From Acanthaster planci (Eukaryota > Echinodermata > Asteroidea > Valvatida > Acanthasteridae), in NCBI RefSeq assembly GCF_001949145.1, contig NW_019091487.1, positions 350,535 through 413,015 of the forward strand: 62,481 nucleotides of DNA. The letters are read 5' to 3'. A program made the translations under genes and the position numbers. Every line of letters starts with the position of its first letter. Position 1 is the first letter of the stretch. Under the pieces are notes generated by a model. It saw nothing but the letters and a program-made list of their open reading frames with translations. It made no database searches and was not told the DNA's origin. This document shows, piece by piece, positions 48,091-60,825 of this stretch.

Positions 48091-49996
48091 AGCAAATTGA
48101 TGCATGTGACCGACCTTGTTGTCCAATGTGTGATTTTGGTGAATTATCATCATTTGCAGAATGCGTGAGATTTTGAGCTTGATTTGTGTGAGGGTGAGAT
48201 TTGGTCAAAATGCATGTGTCACACGCCTAATGTGTGAGACTTGGCAGGTATGAAATCATATGAATCTGAACATCCTCTCCTCGTTTTTCTCATTTGGAAA
48301 ATAATTTGCTTTTACCTTAGAGCAACACTGGGTCTCCACAACTGAGAACTCGGCAGCACACAAGTTCTTTAAAGACCTCTTAATACACCCATAACCTCCA
48401 CCCCCAAAGGACACAGACTTACAATCAGCCAACAGAAATGCAAGTTGTCAGAATTAATTACTGTCATCACAATGTTGGCTCAAACTCTCCCAACTGATTT
48501 TTAGCCAATTCGACATAACATGCTCCCCTTCAGCACCCTGCCAAGCACTGTGTGCCACATTCTTGACCCTAAAAATACCCTTCACATTTTGCCCAAATGA
48601 AACAGATTATGCTGTCAAGGTCGTACTCGTAGCATTTGGCATCCCTGTCTGGTCTCATTTCTTGTTGAAAAAAAAAAGGTCCACAAGCACTTTTAAAGTG
48701 TATTACAAATACTTGGTTGTGAATCGATCAGTGCTGCTTGAGCATACATGTACCGGTATATGTTGGAGGGAAAAAGCAGTTTACTGTGTGCAATGTTCCA
48801 CTGAATATTTTAAGGAATTGTAATGTCACTGATGTCAGCAGCAACCCCACATGAATGGATAATGTGTGCTGTCCTTTTTTGGAGAATGTAATGGGCAAGC
48901 TTTTATGCAAGTAGTTGGTAATTCAGCAAAAAGCAAGAATACATGTTAATTTCAATTAAGTAACTAATTCTGGGACAAATTTCAGATATAATTTGAAACT
49001 CAAGACACAAGCAACAAACTCAGTTCCAGATTCAAAATTTTAGACTAGGCTTATATAAATTATTTGGTATTACACAATTCTTCAGCAACTGAGTTTGAGA
49101 AATTAAATCCAGTAACTTTTTTTATTTCCAGGATTCCTAAAGAATTTTTGAACACATTTTCAGGAAATAATCAAAGCTTGACATTAGAACTACATATACC
49201 GGTACATGTACATGTCAATTTTAAAGTACATGTTCAGTAGAGACGGGTATCAGTGAATATGAGAGCAGTTTTAGGCGAGTGTTTCCACTCGCCCCTGAAG
49301 CAAGAAACAAAAGGTAAAACCTCACCTCCCTGAAAGCGCGTATCCCTTCCAAACAAGACCTACTGGAAAACCAGCAGCTGGAGACAACCAATGTGACAGT
49401 AAGAACATTAATGAAGAAGCATGCTCAGCTCCCCTCTCGCCTGGCTAGGTGTCAATGAACCGGCAAACTGGACCCAATTAATGCATGGGGGTGATTGACA
49501 GTGTCCCTGTCTAGTCACTTCTCATTTCCATAATTGATTTTCTTTCCTCCTTAGAAGATGCTACACAGTCACTCAGGTTTACTTACTGTAAGATAATCGA
49601 TGCCAGTATCTCAGATTCTCAATTCCACCTATGAGATTTGTTGTTTGGCTCCTTGGTTCAAGGTGATGTCTAGTGTCCGTCTCCTCTGGAGAGAAGAACA
49701 AAATCAGTCCAGGATTGAGAACTCTACATTAGTCAAAGAAATTCCTGATTGGTTTGTACATGAAGTTCCTTGTATCAGCTGCTGGAAAATCTCACACTAC
49801 CTTGAGGAAAAAAAATGCACAACGGCCAAAAAACTGATTAATACCAGTACCCGTACATGAGTAACCCAAATCCACCAGATTGTGTCATTCTTCAGCGGGA
49901 AGTTTAGAAGGATTTTGCAGGATTGAGGACGGTTGAACATGAACACTATTAGTTTAAATGGAGCTTGTGCCCATTGAAACAAAGACCAGAAACATA
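48091..49996. other. Noncoding, no gene seen
   Basis: AT-rich sequence with scattered ACATGT palindromes and short unsupported open frames. Confidence 0.5.
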
Positions 49997-50256
49997 CTGT
50001 ACATGTACATTAACAAGTATTTACATTAACTGTGAGCCTACGTGTATCGGTATATTAACTGTACATGTACATTAACAAGTATTTACATTAACTGTGGGCC
50101 TACGTGTATCGGTATATTAACTGTACATGTACATTAACAAGTATTTACATTAACTGTGGGCCTACGTGTATCGGTATATTAACTGTACATGTACATTAAC
50201 AAGTATTTACATTAACTGTGGGCCTACGTGTATCGGTATATTAACTGTACATGAAC
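49997..50256. repeat. 62-bp tandem repeat, four units
   Basis: Units begin with CTGTACATG at 49997, 50059, 50121 and 50183, with a truncated start at 50245; the spacing is exactly 62 bases. The copies are nearly identical. Each unit contains ACATGTACAT and GTGTATCGGTATATTAAC. Confidence 0.92.
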
Positions 50257-53200
50257 TTTATCCTTTTCCTTTATTCCTGTATCTTGCTCACTAGTTTCAC
50301 AAATGTAAAGACTGATACATGCATGCACTTCAACATTATGGGGTAATCTTTAAAAAAATACAAAACTGCTCAATTATGATTTAAAAAAATGACCAAACAC
50401 AGGAAAACATACAATTATCCTCCCTAAACAGACTCATTAGTAATAGAAAAGAGGCTAGAGGAGAAATAAAAACACATGCTCAACGGATACCATTACTTTA
50501 GTTGCAGACATTATATGGGCAGTATGCAAGAGTGGCCACTGAGCACAGAATAGGCCCTAGTAGGTGACAGAATGCTACCGATATAATGTACTGCAGTAGA
50601 AGACTGATGCAATCCAATTAACAAGATGAAGAAACAAGCAAGCTATTCAAGACGCGACCATCTGGAAATCTCATAAACAGAAGTCTTTGCCCAAAGAACG
50701 TTCTAAATGTGCTTAGCATGAATCAGCTGGGAGCCAGCTGTAAGCAGCACACAAAGCAAGACATTTCCACTGGTAACCTGCAAGAACTAAAGAAATTCAT
50801 ATATACTTAGTGCCTCAGTGAAACAAGTCCTCCTGGTAAGAAAACAGTCGCATGAAAATCAGACAGTGGAGAATGTGTTCAGATCTGAAGCACAAAGCTT
50901 ATCCAGTATCAACACAGTGGCTCTCTCATTTCCCACTTGTGAACACATCAAGGAGACATCTGAAAGATAACTTGAACCTTTTAATTCCACTAACCTGGGT
51001 TAGGGCAAGCACTTCACTCAGTACCTCACCCAGTGCGTGACTGGGTTGGATTCCACTTGGCAGGCACTGGAGGACTACAATGTACAATGTACGCTGTACT
51101 TTTCTAATGTATCAAAGAAGCTCGCTGCAAATGACTGTGCATTTGGCCAAATGTCTGAGAGAGGCAATAAATGGTCTGTGTGGTCCGAGTCTCCTGCAAC
51201 ATTCACCATGTTGTCATAGTGGGACGGTTCTTCAAGTGCCACCCTGGTGCAGTGATCAGTGACACCACTGGCTTCTGACTGGTCAGGAATTAAGACATCA
51301 CGAACAGGGCTGTTCCTGATTGGGTAGGCCAAGTACAGTAGCGGCAGCCATGTGATCCATGATATTTTGGAATAGTTGGCAATGGCACGCCTTTTTGGAG
51401 TTCCAGACCCTTATGAGTAATTTCAAATTTGGCAAAGGAATTTCAAAAACAGACACACCATGCTTGAATTTATCATGGAAAGAACTATGAGTAGATGCAC
51501 ATGTACGTAGGCTAATTTAAATTTGAAAGAAAAGAAACAACTTGATCTTTTCCAGATACCATACATTTTATAATTACCATTTCGTCATTTTAATTAGAAA
51601 TAAGAGCATGTCTCTTTCAAATGAGGTACCGCATACATATACATGTACATGTAGTTAATTTTCTACATTATTGTCAAACAAAGATTGCACTACAATTGGA
51701 TTTTAACACACTGTGTTAAAGATTGATGGTAGATTTTTGAACAAATTCCATCATGTACCATACGTGCAGAAGGTTTCATAGATAACATCATTATACATTT
51801 CTAAGGGACTGAGATAATTTCAGCAGAGGGGGACACGGTGGCTTGGAGGGTTGTAACCACACAATGGCATGATCAATGCATCCACACGTATTAACCTCAA
51901 GCATAGTGTGAATCACGCCAGTCATGAACCAAACGTCAAGTCACGTAATGCACTACTTCACGAGCTGGCATCAATCAACCTACATTGTCTTGTTATGGCT
52001 GTATCTTTAGATCCAGGGGCTCTTTTTAAACACTCGACTAAAAAGTTCCTGCTCAGTGGTTATGTTTCACTTTTAAAGTGGTGCAGTCACACCCTACATG
52101 AAGGTGTGAAGGTTAGGGAAGATGTGGTCAGGCAACTTTTGACCGGAATCTGGACCCTGATTACCCAAAGTGATCTTGGGACAGAGTAACCAGGAGAAAT
52201 TTGATGGGTTTTACTGCATTCATACATGCACCGGTACCAGTAGCATAGTATACATGTAGGTAATTTGATTTTGAAAAATTTCACACCTCCGGGTACCGTC
52301 TGCAAGAATAATAGCAAACTTAGCAGAAATATTAGTGACTTGTAATTACAGTATACATGTTGAGGTTATACACTTTTCTGCCCTTGACACTTCCAAAATT
52401 AGAAATGGGGAAGGACATTAAATAAGACAGAAATGTCAGGAACTAGGAATCCAAAACATCACAAGACTGAGAGAGTCTAAATTTGTTGAAAACGGATCCC
52501 CAAATGTCTGAACTTCTCACTTGTCCACATTTACTTCCATTCTTGATTGGAATCAGCATCCAAATTCACAACAGCCTTTTCAAAAGGTTGCCAGACGTGC
52601 TTCTGGCAAAATATCGTAACCACACCTAGGCTCACCCTACAGGTGTATACTCTATCCTTGTCTTGTCAGGAGAGCATTCCAGGTGCTTTGGGTTAGCCCC
52701 ACCCTCTCCCTTGGCCCTTCTCCCGAGGCAATTCCTCTCTAAGTAGCCAAACGGGAGACAGAGCTCAATCGAGTTGGAAAAAGACTTCTGGAAGTCCCTT
52801 GGCAACATTTCGTTTCTCGGGGCAGTCTAAATTACTATCATATTGTCTTGCTGAGACCAATGATTTTCCAATTCAAACTAATCTGAGTGTATTTCAGAAG
52901 AGATGGATTTCTTTGATTTTGCGACATTTAGATGCACAATGTACATGTCTAATGAACGAGCATGATGAGTAGCATTGATCTGCCGACAGAGGGAACCAGC
53001 AACCTCCAACTCAGAGCTGCTGAATCTCCTGCCTTCTATTGATTTGTCAAGGAATAAAATGGAGGAAATCCATACCCAATGCACAAGGAGTTTCCTCCAC
53101 CAAATACTTGTAGCAAAATACTAAGTAAGCAAAATGACACAAGCTTCATAGGTGCTACTTCTTGGAGGACTTATTTTGAGAACCAACGAATCAGACTTGC

Positions 53201-54614
53201 GGTTATTTTGAGAAATGAGACACCACTCTTTAAGAACTTCTTTGTGTTGTAAATGTACAATGTACATGTATGTAATTTCACAGTGGTATCTTTAGTTCTG
53301 TATACTTAGCAACAGAGACTTCTTGCAATTGAGTTTAAGAGACAATCGTCTGAATCAGGATGCCATCGTATAGCGGTGCTTTAAAGTAGGTGATGCAAAA
53401 ATAAAACAGGCCAAAAATTCCAGGACAGACAAGCTTGCCAGAAATTACAACCAGGACGACAACAATTGGAGCAGGGCAGCCACCCTGTATTTCTCTTCAG
53501 GAATTATGGAATTTGGACAGGGAAAAAAGGGGTATTGGATAATCCAATAGACAGCTGTCTGTATACATGTTCATGTTTTACATGTACATCACAGTCTTAT
53601 TAACCCTCTTTTTCCTCTCCAAACAAACGGCAACCTTGGCATGCTCAGTCTTCTACAATTAAGATCAAAATTTGCCGAGCCATTGCTGAGGCATTGTCCA
53701 GTATCTGAATCCTTATACAGCCAAACTTCCTGTAACAAATCACGACAGATTTGTATCGCTTTAACACTTCATAATCTCACTCACTCAAAAAAAAACCCGC
53801 AAAGCAATCGAAGACAGCCATGTCATTGTTGTGCTAATTTAATACATCCCAAGCGCTACAGATGTTGAAAGCTCTCCCAAGATCAAAATAAATTTCCCAA
53901 CTGGAAAAGAAAATGAATTGCCACAGGAAAGTGAGAGCAAGGCACTGAAGATGAACGGATTCAGACTAGGGGAGAAAAAAAAGATCCCTAGAGGAAGATG
54001 CAATCAGTGGACGACCCAGCTTTGTTTGGCAATCTCAGCATGGGCGGCAAGATTGCCCGGCTCGAGTCAGTCAGCCTAAGACCCCCCTCCCAACAACGGG
54101 TAGAGGCAGGCGCAATTCTAATTCAGCCAATATTTTGCCACTTCGAATCCACCCTTCTTCGAATCCACAGGCTTCTATGGAGAACACAGAGAGACTGTCT
54201 CCAAGAAGGAACCAGGCAACAATAAGATCACGATACTTCACACCTTCAGTGAACTCACACCAAGCTGTGTTTCATTAAATCAAACCAAAATGCTCATATG
54301 CACACCAAGAACTTCATTGGAATTATAATTACTGTGTTAACCAAATATGACTTATGACAGTTACCATACAATGTACATGTACATGTATGTCCCATATGTA
54401 GGTACACCGTACATACGTGTACATGTATATACAAGTGCATTATTGTGCATACAGGTTTTTTTTACTCAAAGCAAAAATATAGCACATGAATGAAATTCAC
54501 AATATGTACCAAGTCATTTGCCCACAAAGTACATGTACCTTACAACTATTAATATGTGCTTGTTTGTCAGAACCGGCACTACAGCATCATACATGTACAT
54601 GTATGTATACGCAT
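50257..54614. other. Noncoding, no recognisable gene
   Basis: Open frames at 51075-51332 minus (85 codons) and 51869-52189 plus (106 codons) are the longest. Neither shows a domain or splice support. A tRNA-like A-box sequence near 51838 lacks a B box. Confidence 0.5.
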
Positions 54615-54616
54615 AT

Positions 54617-54894
54617 GGGTGATTCTATAAATTAGGGGTCCAACTTGGGGACATTTTGGTGTCCTGTTACACGTGAAGCCAGTCAACTTTTCTTCATGAA
54701 AAATTGTAACCACATTATCAAACATTGTGCAGATTGAACTGTATATTGTACAGGTCATAAACAATGTAATCCTGTTTGATCTACAGAGTGTGAACAGTAC
54801 TAATATTAGTTCCATCCAGAAAAGCTGAATGGTTTCACCCATAACAGAACATCAAAATGTCCCCAAGTTGGACCTCTAATTTATAGAATCACCC
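54617..54894. mobile_element. 278-bp MITE with about 54-bp terminal inverted repeats
   Basis: GGGTGATTCTATAAATTAG at 54617 recurs as its reverse complement ending at 54894. The arms match over about 54 bases with only a few mismatches, including CCAACTTGGGGACATTTTG. The interior has no transposase, so it is non-autonomous. AT flanks both ends but the target duplication is not clear and the superfamily is unassigned. Confidence 0.85.
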
Positions 54895-55439
54895 ATGTAA
54901 ATGTACTAAGCACTAATCTGATTAGCCAATACAATGCATAAATTTTCCGCATGTGCGAGTGTTTCAGATGTGAAGAGCACTCAGCGGAGTACTCAGACTA
55001 CGGTATGTTACGTATTGTACCAATACTACGATACTGCCGAGCAAACTTGCATGTTTGTGCAAACAAACCAAAATTAGTCCATGTCAAGTTAGTGTTCTAG
55101 AGTTCTCATTTGATTTTGTCTGTGGAAGCGAGGCATGAGCTCCATGACAACCTGAAATCCCTCTACTTTTATATTAAAGCCTGTCACCTGTGCCAGGAAG
55201 CAGGCCAAGGGGGAAGGAGGGGTTGTTTCCCCAAAACTTCAGACCACCAACCACCTGTAAACTTCCACTACACTAAAGCCCCTGTCACTGACAGATCAGA
55301 TTTCCACTGACTAAAGCCTGCAAAGCATGACTTGATCAAAAGACCATCTATGTCAGGGTCCTAAAATGTATTTACTGGATGCAACTTTGAAGCTCAGCAG
55401 CAATACCCAATGATTTTTTGCAAGTGATAATTGGAAGAT
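54895..55439. other. Noncoding, no gene seen
   Basis: AT-rich sequence between the MITE and the SINE fragment. The 66-codon frame at 55110-55310 has no recognisable feature. Confidence 0.5.
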
Positions 55440-55600
55440 TGGACTAACAAAACATGTTGTGACGGGGGGGGCAAGGATTCAAATCCAGCTGCCCGACCTA
55501 CACTGATGTGTCCTCAGGCAAGCCACTTTACCAGCACAGTGGGTATGGTTTGGCTCCCTCCACCCAGGAGTCTGAATGGTGGTGTAAAAGAAAAAAATCA
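55440..55600 (+). mobile_element. SINE fragment
   Basis: A B-box-like GATTCAAATCC (55476-55486, one mismatch to GGTTCRANYCC) is followed by CTCAGGCAAGCCACTTTACC and CTCCACCCAGGAG, wording typical of a widespread class of invertebrate tRNA-derived SINEs. The A box is not recognisable, suggesting a degraded or truncated copy. Limits are approximate. Confidence 0.55.
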
Positions 55601-56473
55601 TAAGAGAATTTCTGACTGGGAGTAAACAAGGAGGATATTGTAGCCTAGAGGTCCAGCCTTGATCCTGAAAATGTTGAGAGATTTGGGATGTTTCTTGTCT
55701 GCCTCCAAGGCTATCTTGAGGAAGTAATGCTTCCTATCACTTAAGAGCTGAGTGGTGACAGCTCTGTTCTCCTTCCCTTAGAGGAAATTTTGCCATGTTG
55801 ATTATCATCTGCAATCCTTCCCACTCAAACAAACGGGAGGAAACTGCAAGTGAGCCTGTTGGCAAGCTGTGCCGGTCGTGACTCACTCCGCCCGACAATA
55901 GGGAGGCAGATTTCCAGGATTATCGCATCTCTCCTGGTGTCTCTCTGTCAATGTCTCATTGTTTAGATGCGAATAAACCATCCCTCATACTTTATGCAAA
56001 GTACATGTACCATAGAGTTAACCTTACCCCTCTGCCTTTTCTAGACGAGGAAAGAGCTTGCAGTATACATGTACACCATATTTACTGAAATATTCTGCAA
56101 GTTTGTCTCATGTGTCGATACATGTACAAACATGTACATGTATCAGCTTTGTCCAAATTAATGCCAAAAACTTGAATGTTTTCAGAAATGTTGCAAAGAA
56201 CATCCAAAATAACCCTAATATCCAAAATTAACTGATGTGGCCCCCAAGTAAATGTACATTTGGAAGTGTTCAATTTTTGACAATGAGTCAATGCGGTATT
56301 TCAAAAAGCAAGATCTTTCGGGAACAAAGCACACGCGTGAGTAGGCGTATGGCTGCACTGATATCCCAGAAAATCGCACGACCATGCTGCTGTTCCTGAA
56401 CGACCTCGGACACGCTTCAGTTTGGGCATGCTCTGTTGGAATACATGTACTGATCTGGCTCTTTCACAACTTA
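55601..56473. other. Noncoding, no gene seen
   Basis: No domain, exon or clear repeat recognised apart from ACATGT palindromes near 56.1 kb. Confidence 0.5.
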
Positions 56474-56592
56474 GGCCGTGTCCGAACCAGGCTTCCAGGG
56501 CTACAGCTAGGTCTATTGTTTACGCATTTCCATACATTTCCACTGGAGCGAAGACCTAGACGAAGCCCTCGACAACAGATTCGGATGCAGCC
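56474..56592 (-). mobile_element. Harbinger-like MITE, copy B
   Basis: 119 bp between TTA (56471-56473) and CTA (56593-56595). The termini GGCCGTGTCCGAACC and GATTCGGATGCAGCC are inverted repeats differing only by transitions. Inner AGGGCTACAGCTAGGTCTA and TAGACGAAGCCCT blocks continue the foldback. It matches copy A at 47759-47867 in the opposite orientation. Confidence 0.7.
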
Positions 56593-59500
56593 CTAGGCTC
56601 CAAATCTACATGTACTAATGGGTTTGATTTCATTACACTGGAAATTTCCTGGACTAGTTTCAGCACCAAAAGACTAAAAAATAACAGGCCTAAAACTGAG
56701 AGATTAGGAAAAGGACTTTGGCTAAACCTGAGAATGAAAACACTGAGTAAGAAACTGGAACTGGTTGACAAGAAAATAGTCCCCATGTGTGTGAGTCTCT
56801 TCTCTCAGCAAGTCCACTGTTTACACAGCCCAGGCTTGGCATGATACAGTCGCCAAAATCCTCCACAAAACATTTCCCGACTTTTTTTTTTTTTGATTTC
56901 TCCCCAGCCAGAAAGGGCAGGAAGGTGTTACAGACGAGGTCCAGGGTAAACATACATTCTTCTGGTTGTTTGGCTGCAAACTCGCACCAGAAACCCCCAG
57001 CAAGAAAAAAAAACATATTCCCCATGATTGATATTTCTTCTCAAGTAGGCAATGATACGCTTCATTAAGTTCAGAGTCGGTTGGCTGCACTTTGCTGTTG
57101 CAAGGGGGTTGAACCAACCTGCTGAAAATAAAACCTAGATCTGTGTAAGTACACGGACCATTAAGTACCTGTACTTTATTTATTTGGCAAGGTATGAGTT
57201 TGTTGACAAAGAGACCCACGGCATGGATATTTCCTTCTCACCTTCTTTTACAAAACGGTTATCAAAGGCACATGTACCAGTAAAGTACCAGAACCTGTGC
57301 AAAAGGCAACAGGGGTTTAATTTTCCAGCTTAACTACACGTCCATGTACATGTCCATGTCCACGTGTGTTTGTCTAGACACAAGTTGAGTTGGTTACTGC
57401 TTGTTTATTGTGCTAGTTTCAACACACTTTTTGAATGCATTGACGTCTGTTGTACTGTACATGTACATGTGGTCCTGTGCTGGGTTGTTTGGGTATGTAT
57501 TGGAAGCCGGTGACTACTGCTTAAATTAGGGTTCCAAACATGTATGGAATAAGGGGTTGTGATCGAGTCCAACACAAAGACTTTCACAAGTCCAGTCACA
57601 AGTGGCAGGATGACCACTGACAGTCACCTGTTCATTTGTACATGTACGTATGACTTGGCTTCAAACTGGATGACAAGTGATGGACTTGTAGGGACTTGAG
57701 ACAGATTCGGCTACATGCTAATGGAATCATCATCCTAGTTAGTAGGCCAATCACAACTGTTGACATCTCCACAGAGAAAGAGTGAACCATGAGAAGGCTC
57801 TCCTATGAGGCAAGGTTTTCAACCAAAAGGAAATATCATGCAACAGCGTCACTGTTATACCCAGAAACTGGAACAGATGTGTCACTCAGCAATACGGCCA
57901 AATCATTGTAGATCAGTTTGGCTTCAAAATCTGCCATAAAACTATGTTTTGATAATACAACAAAAGATCCAAGGAATGAGATTTTCCAGAAAAAGCTTCA
58001 GAAGTAATGGACAGTCCCAGTGCGTTGCCTGTTTACTCAGCTTGTCTGATGCATGAACCCAGATTTGGAGCGGCAAATAACTCACTGCAAAAGCAATATT
58101 GAGCTAACCTACATGTATATAATCTAGCAGACTCCAAATTAACTGTACTGAAATGCGGTCAGGCAGCTGACCAATACATACTGTATGAGTTCATCCATTG
58201 ACAATCTCCAAGTTTCATTTCAAAATCGCTACCTTCTTAACAAGTACCACATATACATGTGCGGGTACACCATATGCAAAAGGAAAGGCCATGTAACGGT
58301 ACATGTACTCGTAATGAGGTGAGAGTCGGCTACAAAACTCAAAGAAATCTGGCCCAGAGCACAGCTTCAAGTAGGACAGATGACAAAACCCTTGGCAGAT
58401 ACCAGGTACACTGCCAATAAGAAAGAAAAGCAAATAAATACTACAGCGCAAATAATTGGTTGGAGTCTGGTGGGGTCTACAGGCATTAATAAAAACCTGA
58501 ATTAGACTGGCTCAATGCTGATTTTTAAGTTACTTTTTGTATACCATATGTGCTTAATCCCTTGCTGGAAACTTGCATTTGAATACTTACATATACATGT
58601 ACAAGTTCATGTATAAAAACAAATCATGGAAAAGAAGATATATTTCCAATTTCAAATCAAAATGGAGCTGACAATCAGGCACATTTGTATTCTGACTTTT
58701 CCTATCACAATGATCAGAAAGACGATATTGTTTTCCTCTTTCATAATTACATGTAACTTAGCTTACAATCTCTCTTTGAAATTGGAACCCAGTCTCAGAC
58801 TCATTGCATCCAATTCCTGGTCAGTTGTGTAAACAGTGCAGAGACCGTGCAAGGACTGATGCTGGTCTACAACCAGCCACATCAAGCTCAAAACCACTTT
58901 CAGCCCATCCTCTACCAGTAAACTGCTGCACTCGACCCATACAGCCCACAGTTCGGCACAAGTCTCCCAAAATTATTGACAAGCGGGCAATAGGGCACAG
59001 AGGTAGCCAGACACAAAGGGCCACGGTAACCGGGGATTCCAAGGTGTCAAACATCCCTCCAGCAATGGAGAGAAAAATCAGCAGACACAAAACAGCAAGG
59101 GGGGGGGAGGTTGCAGACTGCAAAACATGGGCCCTAAGCCCTTCACTGATTGCTCAGAAGCTTGGGGCAAGAGCAGGGGTACTGTGAATCGAGGAGAGAA
59201 AAGGTGAAGCAACAAGGGAGGAAAGTGCATGCTGGGGACTTGAGGGATAACTCCCGTGGAGGTTGTTAATTTGGCATTATGGAGATCCAAGTTCAAGATC
59301 TCGGACTAATTTCACAGCGACACTATTTAATCATCGTTGAGCCAAATATGACTGAGGTACATTGAACAGTCACAAGTGAGAGCCCTGTGGCTATCGGCGA
59401 CAGTCAGAGATGTTTCTTAAAATATTAAGAAAGATCTACCGGTACTTGCAAAATTTTTGCATGACTCATCTGTAAAGACATAAATCAGGACTATATGTAT

Positions 59501-60657
59501 TCATAACCCAGTCTGTTTCTACACACTTCGAAATGTGCCACTCAAGTTAATTTGACATTTCCATCTTATCTGAAGGCAGTCTTAAACTCATCAGGGTAAA
59601 AAAAGAAACCTAGATTTCGCTTTCAGACCAACACACAGAACACACTTGTAGTCATCCAAAGGAATCATCTTGACAGATCAATCAATCCACTTGTCGGTTA
59701 ACCGATTCTATTGATTTGGGACTGGTAGACCTCCTGCCAAGAAACAAGGCTTCATCTCTTCTTGGCTGAGAGCCGTGAAATGGAGCATGCAATCAATAGA
59801 GAAAAACCAGAACTCTGATTGTATGGCTAATGACAACTTCCAGTCATGTAAGTGTCACTCGTTTATGCAAACAAAAAACTGAATACTGGTGAAATACGAT
59901 CCCTTTTTATACATGTACATTGTACGGTAGTTATTTCTGCCAAGTACATACATACAGTGCTGACAACATGGAATTCACTTGAGCATGCCCTTCTACAGGT
60001 CTTGAATTTTCAGGGGAAAAAATCTGCAAGAAAATGGTGTTCAAGAATTGTACCAGACAAAAATTATTCCCTATGATCACTGCACGATAAATCAGATAAC
60101 AAACGTGAAAATTGGAAACAAAACCAACTTTATTTCACTGGTCCCCCTACATGTATCCGTATGTTCATATTAGCAACTTGTCCAAATTCTCTGCATGATT
60201 GACAAGCTGATGCCAATGAAATCTGTCCTGTCTGGGGGCCAATCCAATCCCTTATGTTTACCTTCCTTGTTTAATTATTCATGTGCCACTGTACACATCT
60301 TTCAAGGGCGCAACTATCAAAGTACCTGTACATGAGTACTTGAGGATGATGGACAGTTCCCTGGACAAAAGGGAGATCACAGAATGACAGGGACAATTGA
60401 AAAAAAAAGTAAACTTCTGTCACAAATGTTTCCACCTGAGTTATAAGTACATGTGTCTCAGTTTTATTGGCAAGGGACTATTCTGTACCTTGTAAAACTG
60501 AAAAATGACTGATTTCTGACAACCCAGAGTAATGGACCTGTCTGTGATATGGACAATCTTAGCTTAAGGGCAACCTAGATTTCAACATTTTTAATGTGGA
60601 GTAAAATAAGTTGTTGTTCCTTATAAATGTTCACTGTACAAAAACATTTCTCTGTTG
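56593..60657. other. Noncoding, no recognisable gene
   Basis: A GC-richer patch at 58.83-59.17 kb is open on both strands (127 codons plus, 100 codons minus), but neither product shows a domain. The rest is AT-rich. Confidence 0.45.
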
Positions 60658-60658
60658 T

Positions 60659-60825
60659 GGTACACCAGCTGAACCAAGTAAAGAGCAGCAATGGATTGCG
60701 GTACACCAGCCGAAACTGGTAAAGAGGCAGCAATGGATTGCGGTACACCAGCTGAACCTAGTAAAGAGGCAGCAATGGATTGCGGTACACCAGCTGAACC
60801 TAGTAAAGAGGCAGCAATGGATTTT
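60659..60825. repeat. 42-bp tandem repeat, four units
   Basis: GGTACACCAGC starts units at 60659, 60700, 60742 and 60784 (41, 42 and 42 bases). Because 42 is a multiple of three, open frames persist on both strands (QQWIAVHQLNLVKR on plus). A T-rich run follows the last unit. Confidence 0.9.

Noticed and set aside
49997-50256. Regularly spaced repeats considered as a CRISPR array
   Set aside because: Units are contiguous with no unique spacers, and the genome is eukaryotic.
51829-51870. tRNA-like A box (GGTGGCTTGGAGGG)
   Set aside because: No B box at the expected distance and no SINE body, so not called as an element.
58804-59187. Overlapping open frames on both strands in a GC-richer patch
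   Set aside because: A hydrophobic start on the minus product looks like a signal peptide, but there is no domain, the two strands are equally open, and no splice site fits.
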